Shown piece after piece: positions 45,225 through 54,205 of a stretch of DNA of 64,000 bases. Made by a program: the position numbers and the translations under genes. Within the stretch, counting starts at the first letter, position 1, and each line of letters begins with the position of its first letter. Below the pieces are notes generated by a model that was not told the origin of the DNA, did no database searches, and saw only the letters and a list, made by a program, of their open reading frames with translations. This DNA comes from Draconibacterium halophilum (lineage in GTDB: Bacteria; Bacteroidota; Bacteroidia; Bacteroidales; Prolixibacteraceae): NCBI RefSeq assembly GCF_010448835.1, contig NZ_CP048409.1, positions 1,992,001-2,056,000 on the forward strand, in the 5' to 3' direction.

Positions 45225-46631
45225 ATGAGAATTATTAAACAATTACAAAAAATAGCAATCCTGTTGTGCTCTGCTGCAGCTATTTTTCTGAGTGGTTGTT
45301 CCGGAACATCCATGAAGGGTGCAATTCTGATAACCGAAATTCCGCAGGAACTTGAGCTGGATTATTCACCATGGCATGTTCCACAATTAGAAGGGGCACG
45401 AATTGTTGCTGTTCAACCCGGCGGAAAAACAAAAATATTATCCGTTGATTTTTATGCAGCTATTACACCCACGGTTTCTCATGATGGAAAAAATATGCTT
45501 TTTGCCGCCAAAGAACAGGCTGGCGATAACTGGCAAATCTGGGAAATGAAACTGAGCTCGGGAAAAACGAGGCAATTAACTTTGGGTGAAACCGATTGTA
45601 CAAATCCAACGTACCTTCCTATCAATCGCTTTGCATTTACAAAACAACTGAGTAGCGCTAAAATAAAAGATTGTAACCAGGTGTTTACTGCTAATCTCGA
45701 TGGGAGTAATCTGCAGCAGATAACATTTAGTCCGCAAACTTTTGCGGCGCTTACTGTTTTGAAAGATGGCCGTTTTCTGGCCATGGAAAAACAGATTTAC
45801 CCGAAGGAGGGAGAGCAAAATCTTATGGTAATGCGACCTGACGGCACTAAACTGGAACTATTCTATAAAAGCGAAAACGGAAAATATGTGCAAAGCAAAG
45901 TGATAGAAAACAGCAATGATAAAATGTTATTTGTTGAACGTAGCGGGAGTAAAAGCAATATCATTTCGCTTTCGTACGGTATGCCGTTGCACAGCCATAA
46001 AATATTGAGCGAAGGAATTGAAGGTGAGTTTCTGTCGGTTTCAAACGGAGAAGAGGAAAATGCGCTGGTTGTTTACCGAAAAAGTGAAGATGAAAATTTT
46101 GGCTTATTCACTTTTGATACGGCAAAGAGTTTAGTGGAAGAGATATACCAAAGCAAAGGTTATAATGTAATAGAGGCAACAAAGGTTAAAGTCATGCAAC
46201 GACCAAGAAACTTGCCTAGTGCAGTAAAATTGGAGGAACCATCGGGTTTGCTTCTGTGTCAGGATGTGAATTTTTCGGGTCATGTAGAGACAAACAACGA
46301 TAGAGCTCAAAAGATAGAATTTTTGGGTGTTGATACCAGTCTTGGCGTGATTAGCGTGGAAGAGGACGGTTCGTTTTATGTGAAAATTGAAGCTGACCTC
46401 CCGTTTCGTATTCAAACATTGTCGGCCGATAATGAGGTTATAAATGGCCCCGGAAGCTGGTATTATATTCGTCCAAATGAACGGCGAGCATGTGTAGGTT
46501 GTCACACGGGACCTGCGATTTCTCCTTTCAACAGGCAGCCATTGTCAGTTAGAAAAGATCCGCGTATTATTAAGCAGAATTCGGATCTGAGTTTGAAAAA
46601 TGCTAATGCGAAAGATTATGAGCATGAATAG
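45225..46631 (+). CDS. Propeller lipoprotein with C-terminal heme-c motif
   Basis: A 468-residue lipoprotein (signal to FLSGCS) with a PD40/WD40-type propeller (TPTVSHDGKNMLFAAKE, GDNWQIWEMKLSSG) and one c-type heme motif near the C-terminus, CVGCH at bases 46492-46506, in the context NERRACVGCHTGP. The arrangement resembles the propeller-plus-heme region seen in hydrazine-synthase-alpha-like proteins. That family shares the fold widely, so this does not imply hydrazine chemistry. The gene overlaps the next cytochrome gene by 14 bases, implying a shared electron-transfer function. Heme attachment would take place in the periplasm. Confidence 0.8.
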   Translation: MRIIKQLQKIAILLCSAAAIFLSGCSGTSMKGAILITEIPQELELDYSPWHVPQLEGARIVAVQPGGKTKILSVDFYAAITPTVSHDGKNMLFAAKEQAGDNWQIWEMKLSSGKTRQLTLGETDCTNPTYLPINRFAFTKQLSSAKIKDCNQVFTANLDGSNLQQITFSPQTFAALTVLKDGRFLAMEKQIYPKEGEQNLMVMRPDGTKLELFYKSENGKYVQSKVIENSNDKMLFVERSGSKSNIISLSYGMPLHSHKILSEGIEGEFLSVSNGEEENALVVYRKSEDENFGLFTFDTAKSLVEEIYQSKGYNVIEATKVKVMQRPRNLPSAVKLEEPSGLLLCQDVNFSGHVETNNDRAQKIEFLGVDTSLGVISVEEDGSFYVKIEADLPFRIQTLSADNEVINGPGSWYYIRPNERRACVGCHTGPAISPFNRQPLSVRKDPRIIKQNSDLSLKNANAKDYEHE

Positions 46632-48651
46632 GAAAAAGATATATTTTACCCTCGGGGTTATCATTTTGTTTGCGCTGCTGATCTTTTTCCCGGGAAGACA
46701 AAAGGCACGGCAGCATGTTAATTACATGACTGCTGTGGAAGATCATCCTCTGAAATGTACATCGTGCCATTTACACATGATTGATAAAGACCGGCCAATA
46801 GGCCAATGGTTAAGCGAAGATTATTATTCGCCGATTAACCTGGCAGTTTCCAACAATGGGCAAAAATTATTTGTGGTAGCACAGGATGCTAATGAGTTGT
46901 TGTTGGTTGATGTAAACAGTAAAAACGTTGAAAAGCATATTCCGGTTGGGAAATTTCCGCATAGTGTTGTGTTTTCTAAAGATGGCAGGCAGGCCTTTGT
47001 GAGCAACCAGTGGAGCGATAATGTAATGATTGTTGATCTCACCTCTGGAGAAGTTAGTGATACGATTACCACAGGAAACGGTCCGTCGGGAGTAATGCTT
47101 AGTACCGATGAACAGTTTTTATATGTTGTGAACACTTTTTCTTCTGATCTTACCGTAATTGATCTTGGTAAAAAACAAGAAGTAAGGCGCTTGCCGGCGG
47201 CGTATAACCCAACAGGGATTGTGTTGTCGCCTAATGGCAGTAAATTATATGTCTCAGGCCGACGAGCTCATATGGTCCCTTTTGGTGAACCAACAGTGAC
47301 AGCTATTACCGAATTCGATGGCGAAAAAAAAATTGTTCGTAATACCTTGCAAGTAAAGGATGCGTATTTAATGGAAAATATGGCATTTACTCCGGACGGA
47401 GAACTGGTTTTAATGTCGCTAATTCGGCCTAAAAATCTACTTCCAACGGTTCAGGTAGAACGCGGCTGGATGATGAATCATGGTTTTGGAATTATCGAAC
47501 AAACGGGCAAGCAGCGCGTTGTTCAGTTTTTACTGGATGAACCCAATTCGTATTTTTCCGATCCTTATGATATTGTAGTAAGTAAAGATGGTAAAAGGGC
47601 TTTTATCTCAAGCACTGGAGTAAATCATATCTCTGTGGTTAATCTCGATTCTATTCGTTCAATCTTACAAAATTACAGCGAGGAAGAATTAAACTATTTT
47701 GCCAACGATTTATCTTTTAGCCGGCATTATATTGAAAAACGCATACCTACCGGAGCAGCACCAAAAGGATTGGCACTATCGGATGACGGAACAAGGTTAT
47801 ACGTTGCGAACCAGTTGGATGATCAGGTTGGGGTTGTCGATTTACAAAAACTCGAGAATCTAGATCCTATAGATTTGGGTGGGCCCAAAAAAATAAGTGT
47901 TAACCGACGAGGACGGCAAGTTTTTGTAAATGCCGGCGGAACATTTCAGAATCAGTATTCATGTTATACTTGTCATCCCGATTACCACGAAGATGGGTTG
48001 GTATATAATATGGCCGGAAAAGGTATGGGCCGAAATGTGACAAATACACAATCGTTGCGCGAAATAAACCATACGGCACCTTTCAAATGGAATGGTAAAA
48101 ACCAGACCGTGTATAAACAGGATGGAATGCGGTTCTCAACAGTATTAACACGTACCGAGGCGTTTAGTTATCCTGATCTTGATGCGCTGGCCTCGTTCAT
48201 AATGACCGGCATTAAAAACCCTCCAAACCTAATGTATAATCCCAATGGAGAACTTACCGCATCGCAAAAACGAGGAAAGAAAATTTTTGAACGAACCGAA
48301 GATAACTTTGGAAAAGAAATTCCGATGGATGGAAGGTGTGTAACTTGTCATCCGGCACCTTTTTATACAAATTTTCAATTTGCTGATGTAGGTACACTAT
48401 CCGCAACCGATGACACCATACAGTTTGATACACCACACTTAAATAACATTTTTGCATCAGCTCCCTATTTGCACGATGGGCGTGCAACAACACTCGAAGA
48501 AATATGGACACTTTATGGTGGCGAAGATCAACATGGAGTAGTAAACGATATGACAAAAATGCAGTTAAACGATTTGGTTAATTATCTGAAATCGCTGCGA
48601 AGTGCAAAACTTGAAACACCTGAACAGGAGGTGTTGAACTCAGGTATGTAA
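46618..48651 (+). CDS. YVTN beta-propeller fused to MauG/cytochrome-c-peroxidase-like domains
   Basis: About 677 residues with an N-terminal membrane anchor or signal. A first CxxCH (CTSCH, bases 46755-46769) is followed by a YVTN-type seven-bladed propeller (SNNGQKLFVVAQDANELLLV, VNTFSSDLTVIDLG) and then a diheme cytochrome region with CYTCH (47962-47976) and CVTCH (48337-48351), the pattern of the CCP/MauG family, which reduces peroxide or does radical oxidation. There are thus three heme sites. Starts at 46618 or 46624 are both possible and overlap the previous gene. An IS110 element lies directly downstream and may separate it from related genes. Confidence 0.85.
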   Translation: MSMNRKKIYFTLGVIILFALLIFFPGRQKARQHVNYMTAVEDHPLKCTSCHLHMIDKDRPIGQWLSEDYYSPINLAVSNNGQKLFVVAQDANELLLVDVNSKNVEKHIPVGKFPHSVVFSKDGRQAFVSNQWSDNVMIVDLTSGEVSDTITTGNGPSGVMLSTDEQFLYVVNTFSSDLTVIDLGKKQEVRRLPAAYNPTGIVLSPNGSKLYVSGRRAHMVPFGEPTVTAITEFDGEKKIVRNTLQVKDAYLMENMAFTPDGELVLMSLIRPKNLLPTVQVERGWMMNHGFGIIEQTGKQRVVQFLLDEPNSYFSDPYDIVVSKDGKRAFISSTGVNHISVVNLDSIRSILQNYSEEELNYFANDLSFSRHYIEKRIPTGAAPKGLALSDDGTRLYVANQLDDQVGVVDLQKLENLDPIDLGGPKKISVNRRGRQVFVNAGGTFQNQYSCYTCHPDYHEDGLVYNMAGKGMGRNVTNTQSLREINHTAPFKWNGKNQTVYKQDGMRFSTVLTRTEAFSYPDLDALASFIMTGIKNPPNLMYNPNGELTASQKRGKKIFERTEDNFGKEIPMDGRCVTCHPAPFYTNFQFADVGTLSATDDTIQFDTPHLNNIFASAPYLHDGRATTLEEIWTLYGGEDQHGVVNDMTKMQLNDLVNYLKSLRSAKLETPEQEVLNSGM

Positions 48652-48814
48652 TAGTTTTTTTTAAACGACAAGAAGGATATCAATAAAATCAAATACGAAT
48701 GAAACGAACATCTATAATATTACACCCAGAGGATAATTAAAATCGTGCGAGTTCCATAGTATACCGATAAAAATGAACAATTTTAATAATATGAAACCTA
48801 CATGACAATTAACT

Positions 48815-48917
48815 GACGCCCGAGAGAATGAAAATCGGGAAGGATGCGTGGGGTACCAATTCTATCAATGATTTGTAATTTAGTTTAGGCATAAGCCGAA
48901 TAACTAAAAGCTGATAG
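48815..48917 (+). ncRNA. Structured leader of IS110 element, candidate bridge RNA
   Basis: Two nested hairpins sit directly upstream of the transposase ATG. The first pairs ACGC (48815) and CCCGA (48819-48823) with TCGGG (48835-48839) and GCGT (48846). The second pairs CTATCA (48862-48867) with TGATAG (48912-48917), TTTAG (48879-48883) with CTAAA (48904-48908) and GGC with GCC around loop ATAA. IS110-group elements carry a bridge RNA in this position. Assignment is by position and structure only. Confidence 0.45.
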
Positions 48918-48919
48918 AA

Positions 48920-49879
48920 ATGGGAACTTCACAAGTATTATTCGATCAAGTAGTATCCCGGGGATGCGGACTTGATGTACACAAAAAAGTGGTAACAGCC
49001 ACAATTGATGGAGAAGGGGTAAAAAAGCAAACACTCGATTATCCCACCATTACGAGTTCTTTGAAAGAATTGAGAGATTGGTTATTGGGAAACGGTATTA
49101 CGCACGTGGCAATGGAAAGTACGGGTGTGTTCTGGAAGCCTGTTTACAACGTACTGGAACCTGCCGGGTTGACAGTTTGGATAGTCAATGCAGCGCACAT
49201 CAAGTATGTTCCGGGCCACAAGACGGATAAAAAAGACAGTGCCTGGATATGCAAATTATTGCTGGCGGGTCTGTTAAAGCCCAGTTATATTCCGCCCAAA
49301 GAGCAACGGGAGTTACGGGATTTGACACGTTACCGTACCAAATTGATACAGGGCAATGCATCGAACAAAAACCGTATAATGCGGCAATTGGAAGATGCCA
49401 ATATCAAATTGTCCAGTATGCTGAGTTCTACCAGTGGTGTTGTAGCCACCAAATTGATAAATAAGCTTTGTGATGGAAAAGAGGTAACGATGCAGGATGT
49501 GGAAGAAGTTTATCACAAAAAAATCGGGGCAAGCAAAGAAGATATTTACGAGGCTTGCCAGAGTTTTATCACTGAACATCATATTTATATGATAGGCATC
49601 CATCGCCAGGAGATTGCACACAGCGAACAAACCATAGCGAATTTGAGTGGGCGCATCAGAGAAATCCTGCAGCCTTACGATAATGTGCTGGAGTTGCTGA
49701 AAAAAGTTCCGGGCATCAGTTCAAAGAGTGTAGAAGACCTTGTTGCAGAAATAGGTTTGGACATGAGTGTATTCCCAAGCGAAAAGAACCTTGCATCCTG
49801 GGCGGGCATGTGCCCGGGTAACAACGAAAGTGCGGGCAAAAAAAAAGCGGAAGAACCACCCAGGGAAATAAACAGGTGA
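48920..49879 (+). CDS. IS110-family transposase, N-terminal frame
   Basis: DEDD-type recombinase of the IS110 family. The N-terminal RuvC-like domain has Asp19 (GLDVHKK), Glu66 (AMESTG), Asp103 and Asp106 (KTDKKDS). A helical linker is followed by the Tnp20 domain with nucleophile Ser304 (GNNESAGKKK). The frame ends soon after an A9 run (49838-49846). Slipping back one base there continues S-G-R-T-T-Q-G-N-K-Q-V-K into the next frame, the expected IS110 sequence. So the full enzyme (~420 aa) needs a -1 frameshift or slippage, or the copy is inactive. All visible catalytic residues are present. Confidence 0.93.
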   Translation: MGTSQVLFDQVVSRGCGLDVHKKVVTATIDGEGVKKQTLDYPTITSSLKELRDWLLGNGITHVAMESTGVFWKPVYNVLEPAGLTVWIVNAAHIKYVPGHKTDKKDSAWICKLLLAGLLKPSYIPPKEQRELRDLTRYRTKLIQGNASNKNRIMRQLEDANIKLSSMLSSTSGVVATKLINKLCDGKEVTMQDVEEVYHKKIGASKEDIYEACQSFITEHHIYMIGIHRQEIAHSEQTIANLSGRIREILQPYDNVLELLKKVPGISSKSVEDLVAEIGLDMSVFPSEKNLASWAGMCPGNNESAGKKKAEEPPREINR

Positions 49880-50181
49880 AAAATGTTTTAACAGAAATAG
49901 CCTGGGCAGCAACAAGAACAAAATGTACATTTTACAAGGCAAGGTATCATCGGTTGGCAGCGCGTAGGGGCAAAAAACGGGCCTTAATAGCAGTAGGACA
50001 TTCGATCCTGAAGTCTGTTTATCATATCTTAAAAGATACTTGTGAATACAAAGAGCTCGGAGCAGATTACCTGATTGAAAGGACGAAAGCAAAACGCAAA
50101 ACATATCTAAAGAGCGAATTGGGCAAATTGGGATATACCGTTGAACTAAAGGAAGTGCCACTTGCGAAAGAAGCAGTTTAG
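49876..50181 (+). CDS. IS110-family transposase, C-terminal frame
   Basis: C-terminal part of the Tnp20 domain in the -1 frame (VLTEIAWAATRTK, then RRGKKRALIAVGHSILK), about 100 residues, of normal sequence for the family. The GTG at 49876 is probably not a true start; the part is expressed only as a fusion with the upstream frame. The frame is open back to the A9 run without a stop. Confidence 0.85.
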   Translation: MKNVLTEIAWAATRTKCTFYKARYHRLAARRGKKRALIAVGHSILKSVYHILKDTCEYKELGADYLIERTKAKRKTYLKSELGKLGYTVELKEVPLAKEAV

Positions 50182-50471
50182 TATAAACCATACAAAATTA
50201 GAAGGTCGATTTTTTCTGGCACCCGTTATTTGCGAATAATATCGAAGCCGAGTATGAAACTGACCTCAACGGCTAAGCACCCAAGAGAGTGCAAGAAGCA
50301 CGAGTATGAAATTTTAATTTTCTTAGCTGTTGTTTCAATACTGTTAATCGTCAATAACCACATTTATCGTACCGATGAGTGCTCTCTTTTCTTGTAATAT
50401 ATAGATAAGAAATTACAAATTTTAAACAAAAAATAGGGTGAATTAGCCCTTTACAAACAAAATATTTACGT
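50182..50471. other. Intergenic region right of IS110
   Basis: No gene is seen. Short stems AGCCG/CGGCT (50246-50274) and GCAC/GTGC (50277-50292), and the repeat CGAGTATGAAA, may belong to the IS right end or a 3' RNA. The last 100 bases are very AT-rich and could hold the promoter of the propeller gene. Confidence 0.4.
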
Positions 50472-51581
50472 ATGAAAATCAAGTTTAATCAATCAGTTTC
50501 AGGAAACATCGTCTGTGCGTTTCTAGGTATTGTCTTAATGGGATTTACATTGCAAAGCAAGGAGGTTAAATCTGATGAGGCGCAAAACGTTCCGGTGTAC
50601 GGAAACTGGAAAAACTTTACCAAAGCTGATGGTTTGCCCGGAAATAAAACGTATGCCGTTCATGCCGATGGAGACCGTGTTCTGGTTGGTACGCATGAAG
50701 GATTAGCTGTATACGAAAACGGTGACTGGACGACTTATACTACTGAAGACGGACTGTCGCACAATGGTGTTATTGCTATTGATGTAAACGAGATCACCGG
50801 CGATGTGTGGTTAGGAACGATGGGAGGACTAACGCGTTGGTCGGGAGGATCTTTTGAAATATACACACAAATGAACAGCGGGATGCCTAACGACCTTATT
50901 TATTCGGTTGTGTGCGATGGAAAGGATGTGTGGATAGCAACCGGAGGAGGAGCTGGAAAGCTGGATACCTATACAGGAGTGTGGGAAATATTTACCGAGG
51001 AAAATGCACCAATGCACGAACCCTGGACATACAGTGTTTGTGCTGGCGGCGATAAAATTTTTATCTCTGCCTGGGGTGGCGGAGTAGTTGAATACAATAA
51101 GAAAACGAAGAGATTCAGAGATTATGTAGATCCGGATGGGAATATGGAAATTGACCTTTTTCCCGATGATGGAGTAGTACACGATATTACAACCGGAGGT
51201 GCATGGTCGAATGGGATTTTGTGGGTTGCCACCTATTTTGGTTTAAGCCGATACGATGGTGTGCACTGGAAAGGTTATTTTGACCACGACAGTGGTTTGG
51301 CAAGTAATTTTATAAATTACGTTTATGCTAAAGGTGATGTGGCCTATGTGTGTACTGATCAGGGGTTGAGCATAACGGATGGTGAAACATGGATTACCTA
51401 CAAAAAGAATGAAAATGACACAAATGGGAAAGCAATTATTACTAAAGGTGAAGATAAATCGGAGAAATCTTTTTCTCCGTCAATATCACATAATTTCATC
51501 CTTGGTGTTGATGTGCAGAATGATATAATTTGGGTGGCCACTTCATCGGGTTTAAGTCGTGGCGAACGTATGAATAAGTAA
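50472..51581 (+). CDS. Stand-alone two-component-regulator-propeller protein
   Basis: A 369-residue exported protein with a signal-like N-terminus (hydrophobic to LQSKE). It is made of repeats of the regulator-propeller type normally found as the sensor part of HTCS proteins: WKNFTKADGLPGNKTYAV, GDVWLGTMGGLTRWSGG, LWVATYFGLSRYDG, IIWVATSSGLSRG. It has no kinase, membrane or DNA-binding part. It may bind a ligand in the periplasm and serve as a scaffold. It is 15 bases ahead of an orphan periplasmic-binding protein gene, suggesting that they act together. Confidence 0.85.
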   Translation: MKIKFNQSVSGNIVCAFLGIVLMGFTLQSKEVKSDEAQNVPVYGNWKNFTKADGLPGNKTYAVHADGDRVLVGTHEGLAVYENGDWTTYTTEDGLSHNGVIAIDVNEITGDVWLGTMGGLTRWSGGSFEIYTQMNSGMPNDLIYSVVCDGKDVWIATGGGAGKLDTYTGVWEIFTEENAPMHEPWTYSVCAGGDKIFISAWGGGVVEYNKKTKRFRDYVDPDGNMEIDLFPDDGVVHDITTGGAWSNGILWVATYFGLSRYDGVHWKGYFDHDSGLASNFINYVYAKGDVAYVCTDQGLSITDGETWITYKKNENDTNGKAIITKGEDKSEKSFSPSISHNFILGVDVQNDIIWVATSSGLSRGERMNK

Positions 51582-51596
51582 CAAAAAAAGCATTTC

Positions 51597-52913
51597 ATGA
51601 ATAAGATAATTGATTACAAACTGATATTTCTATTCTTTCTGGCTTTTATGTTTATTGTAGGGCCGTCAACAGCACAAGAAGGAAAAGTAATGTACGGAAA
51701 TACTCCCGACAGCATTTTTCCGTATGGTAAATTTCAAAAAGCATATAAATACCATTTTGTCGAGCCCATTGAGTTTCATGGAGCCGGCCGGGAAAAGAAA
51801 GCACCTAACGACCTGACAGAAGTTAGGTTAGGGTTTTTGGGACCACTTGAAAACTCCGAATTGGTTCCGCTCGGTAAACAAATGCTGAATGGAGCAACAC
51901 TCGCTATTGAAGAAGCAAACAAATTAGGGGGATACAACGGTTTACCCTACAAATTAATGGTTCATAACGATGTTGGATTATGGGGAGCTGCAGCTAACGA
52001 AGTCATAAAAATGGACGACGAAAAGGTATGGGCATGGCTTGGCTCCATCGATGACATTGTTTCGCACGTGGCGCTGAGGGCAACACTAAAATGTGAAATA
52101 CTAATGGTTTGTACCGGAGATCCGGATCCTACCTTTACCGAAACAAACATCCCATGGGGTATTAGGGTAATTAGCGACGACAGACAAAGTGGATATGCAT
52201 TGGCCTACCACATTTTTCAGCATGAAGGGCACAAACGCCTTGCCGTTATCAGGGCAAATAACCGTTATGGCAGAGTTGGTGTGATGGAATTTAATGGTGT
52301 GGCTACACGTTTAGGTCATCCCGTTCGTATGGAAGAGCGATTCGAAGTAGGCGAAACAGATTTTAACATGCAACTGGCCAACATCAAAAAAGCAAATCCC
52401 GATGCTATTTTAATTTGGGGAAATGCAACAGAATCGGCCTTGGTGCTGAATCAGTTACGCGAAATGGGAATGGAACAACCTGTATTTGCTTCAGACCGTG
52501 TGGTTTCTGATGAGTTCCTGAAAATTGCAGGAGATAAAGCACAGGGAATTGTAACAACATGTCAGTACAATCCTGGGGCAGATAATCCGATATTGAATGC
52601 GTTTCAGGAGAATTACAAAAAACGTTTTGGAATGGAAGCCGATGTTTTTGCCGTGCATGCCTACGATGGCATGAATTTAATGATTAAGGCCATTGAAGAA
52701 GTTGGACTAAACCGTGTATTAATCCGCGATGTGTTAACCGATCTCAAAACTTTTCAAAATTATAAAGGTGCCAGCGGCGAGATTATATTTGATGCCTCGT
52801 GGAATGATATTGGTAAAATATTTATGGCGAAGTACAGTGATGGAGAATTTCAGTTTTTCCCTGCCGAGCTAATGAAAGAACGGGGACACTCCACTCGAAT
52901 GGCAGGCTACTAA
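51597..52913 (+). CDS. Periplasmic binding protein, leucine-binding (Peripla_BP_6) type (A)
   Basis: A 438-residue exported protein with a signal peptide (to GPSTAQ) and the two-lobe type I binding fold of branched-chain amino acid/ABC substrate-binding proteins: VRLGFLGPLENSELVPLGKQ, GATLAIEEANKLGGYNG, WLGSIDDIVSHVAL, VFAVHAYDGMNLMIKAIEE. There is no permease or ATPase gene nearby, so it is probably a sensor or carrier rather than part of a complete ABC importer. The next gene encodes a second member of the family 34 bases away. The ligand is unknown. Confidence 0.88.
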   Translation: MNKIIDYKLIFLFFLAFMFIVGPSTAQEGKVMYGNTPDSIFPYGKFQKAYKYHFVEPIEFHGAGREKKAPNDLTEVRLGFLGPLENSELVPLGKQMLNGATLAIEEANKLGGYNGLPYKLMVHNDVGLWGAAANEVIKMDDEKVWAWLGSIDDIVSHVALRATLKCEILMVCTGDPDPTFTETNIPWGIRVISDDRQSGYALAYHIFQHEGHKRLAVIRANNRYGRVGVMEFNGVATRLGHPVRMEERFEVGETDFNMQLANIKKANPDAILIWGNATESALVLNQLREMGMEQPVFASDRVVSDEFLKIAGDKAQGIVTTCQYNPGADNPILNAFQENYKKRFGMEADVFAVHAYDGMNLMIKAIEEVGLNRVLIRDVLTDLKTFQNYKGASGEIIFDASWNDIGKIFMAKYSDGEFQFFPAELMKERGHSTRMAGY

Positions 52914-52947
52914 CTTTAGCACTTAACTGAGAAGAAGTATCTATTTC

Positions 52948-54069
52948 ATGGGAAAATTCAGATCCATAAAAGCCTTTTTTATTGGGCTAATTTTGTTTAG
53001 CCAGACAATGGTATTTACAGTAGATACAATGGCTCAGCAAGATTCCGATAAAGTCATAAATATTGGTCTTCTAGTATCGGACAGTACAAAAACTGAAGCA
53101 AAACAAGGAGTAGAATTGGCCATAAAAGAAGCTGGGAAAAAGGAAATATTAAAAGGAAAAAGAATTAATCTGATAGCCCGGTCGATGGAAGGGCTTTGGG
53201 GAGCAGGCGCTACACAAACTGTCGATCTGGTATTTAACCACAACGTGTGGGCTATAATTGGTAGCCACGATGGTAGAAATGCGCACCTGGCCGAACAGGT
53301 TATTGCAAAAACACAGGTAGTTTATATATCAGCATGGGCAGGCGATCCTACGTTGGCTCAGGCTTATGTGCCGTGGTTTTTTAGTTTAGTTCCAAATAAT
53401 ATTCAACAAGCGGCACAGCTTTATCAGGCGATTTATTCGAATCAAAAAGAAGAGCGCATTATGTTGATTGCCGACGAAGGCTATGATACGCAAAATGCGC
53501 TTAATTATTTTTTACAGGAGATTGATAAACATAACGAAACCGTACCCCGCGTAATTCGTTATAAAACTGCTGATTTTAATGAACGAACCATAACAAAGAT
53601 AAAAGACTATCAGCCTGATGTTTTGGTTGTTTTCGGGCAACCATCCGAATCGGTGGATCTTGTTAAATTATGTAACTCATCATTGGTTCAGTCCAAAGTG
53701 TATTTAACTTTTACTGCATTGGGCGAAAATGACGAACATACATTTTATTTTGCTGATTTTGAAGAAGCAAGAATTCCGAATACCTTTTTCATGACAAGTT
53801 CAAAAGGGAAGGAGTTTGCTGAAAATTATTTGAATGAATTTGATAAACCGGCATCGCCTACAGCCGCTTACGCTTATGATGCAGCCTGGCTTGTAATAAA
53901 AAAAATAAACGAATCTGATTTTGACAGGGAAAAATTTAAAGACATTATACGTTCAGCAAATGATACAGGCGTAACCGGAAAGATTCAGTTTGATGAATTG
54001 GGCAGAAGAATTCAGTCGTTTGAATGGATTCTCGTTCATGAAAACTTATTAAATCCTGATCTGAAATGA
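52948..54069 (+). CDS. Periplasmic binding protein, leucine-binding (Peripla_BP_6) type (B)
   Basis: A 373-residue exported protein (signal to DTMAQ) of the same type I binding-protein fold as its neighbour: INIGLLVSDSTKTEAKQGVE, LWGAGATQTVDLVFNHNVW, AIIGSHDGRNAHLAEQVI, PTAAYAYDAAWLVIKKI. It is shorter and diverged, and shares the LWGA(A/G)A motif with the first copy, indicating an old duplication. The pair has no transporter genes and lies among propeller and cytochrome proteins. A role as a pair of ligand sensors is inferred. Confidence 0.86.
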   Translation: MGKFRSIKAFFIGLILFSQTMVFTVDTMAQQDSDKVINIGLLVSDSTKTEAKQGVELAIKEAGKKEILKGKRINLIARSMEGLWGAGATQTVDLVFNHNVWAIIGSHDGRNAHLAEQVIAKTQVVYISAWAGDPTLAQAYVPWFFSLVPNNIQQAAQLYQAIYSNQKEERIMLIADEGYDTQNALNYFLQEIDKHNETVPRVIRYKTADFNERTITKIKDYQPDVLVVFGQPSESVDLVKLCNSSLVQSKVYLTFTALGENDEHTFYFADFEEARIPNTFFMTSSKGKEFAENYLNEFDKPASPTAAYAYDAAWLVIKKINESDFDREKFKDIIRSANDTGVTGKIQFDELGRRIQSFEWILVHENLLNPDLK

Positions 54070-54205
54070 GAGGAAAAAATGCTGAATTTGTTCTATTTTT
54101 GAGGTTGTTCGGAGGAATTTAGTGAATGGTAAATCTGATCTCATTTAGTTGCTTGGTGTAAATATGTGCCCCTGTTAATCGGGGTGGGACGTTAAAACTT
54201 ATGAA

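Larger units (their letters stand above)
48815..50181 (+). mobile_element. IS110-family insertion sequence (minimum extent)
   Basis: Covers the structured leader and the two-part transposase. IS110 elements lack terminal inverted repeats and do not make regular target duplications, so the true ends cannot be set from this single copy. The non-coding flanks 48652-48814 and 50182-50471 may include parts of it. An 11-base direct repeat CGAGTATGAAA (50249-50259, 50301-50311) and short stems lie in the right flank. The element sits between the cytochrome genes and the propeller/binding-protein genes. Confidence 0.8.

Noticed and set aside
45225..46631. Calling the propeller-heme protein a hydrazine synthase subunit
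   Set aside because: Only the fold and one heme motif are shared; no other anammox gene is present.
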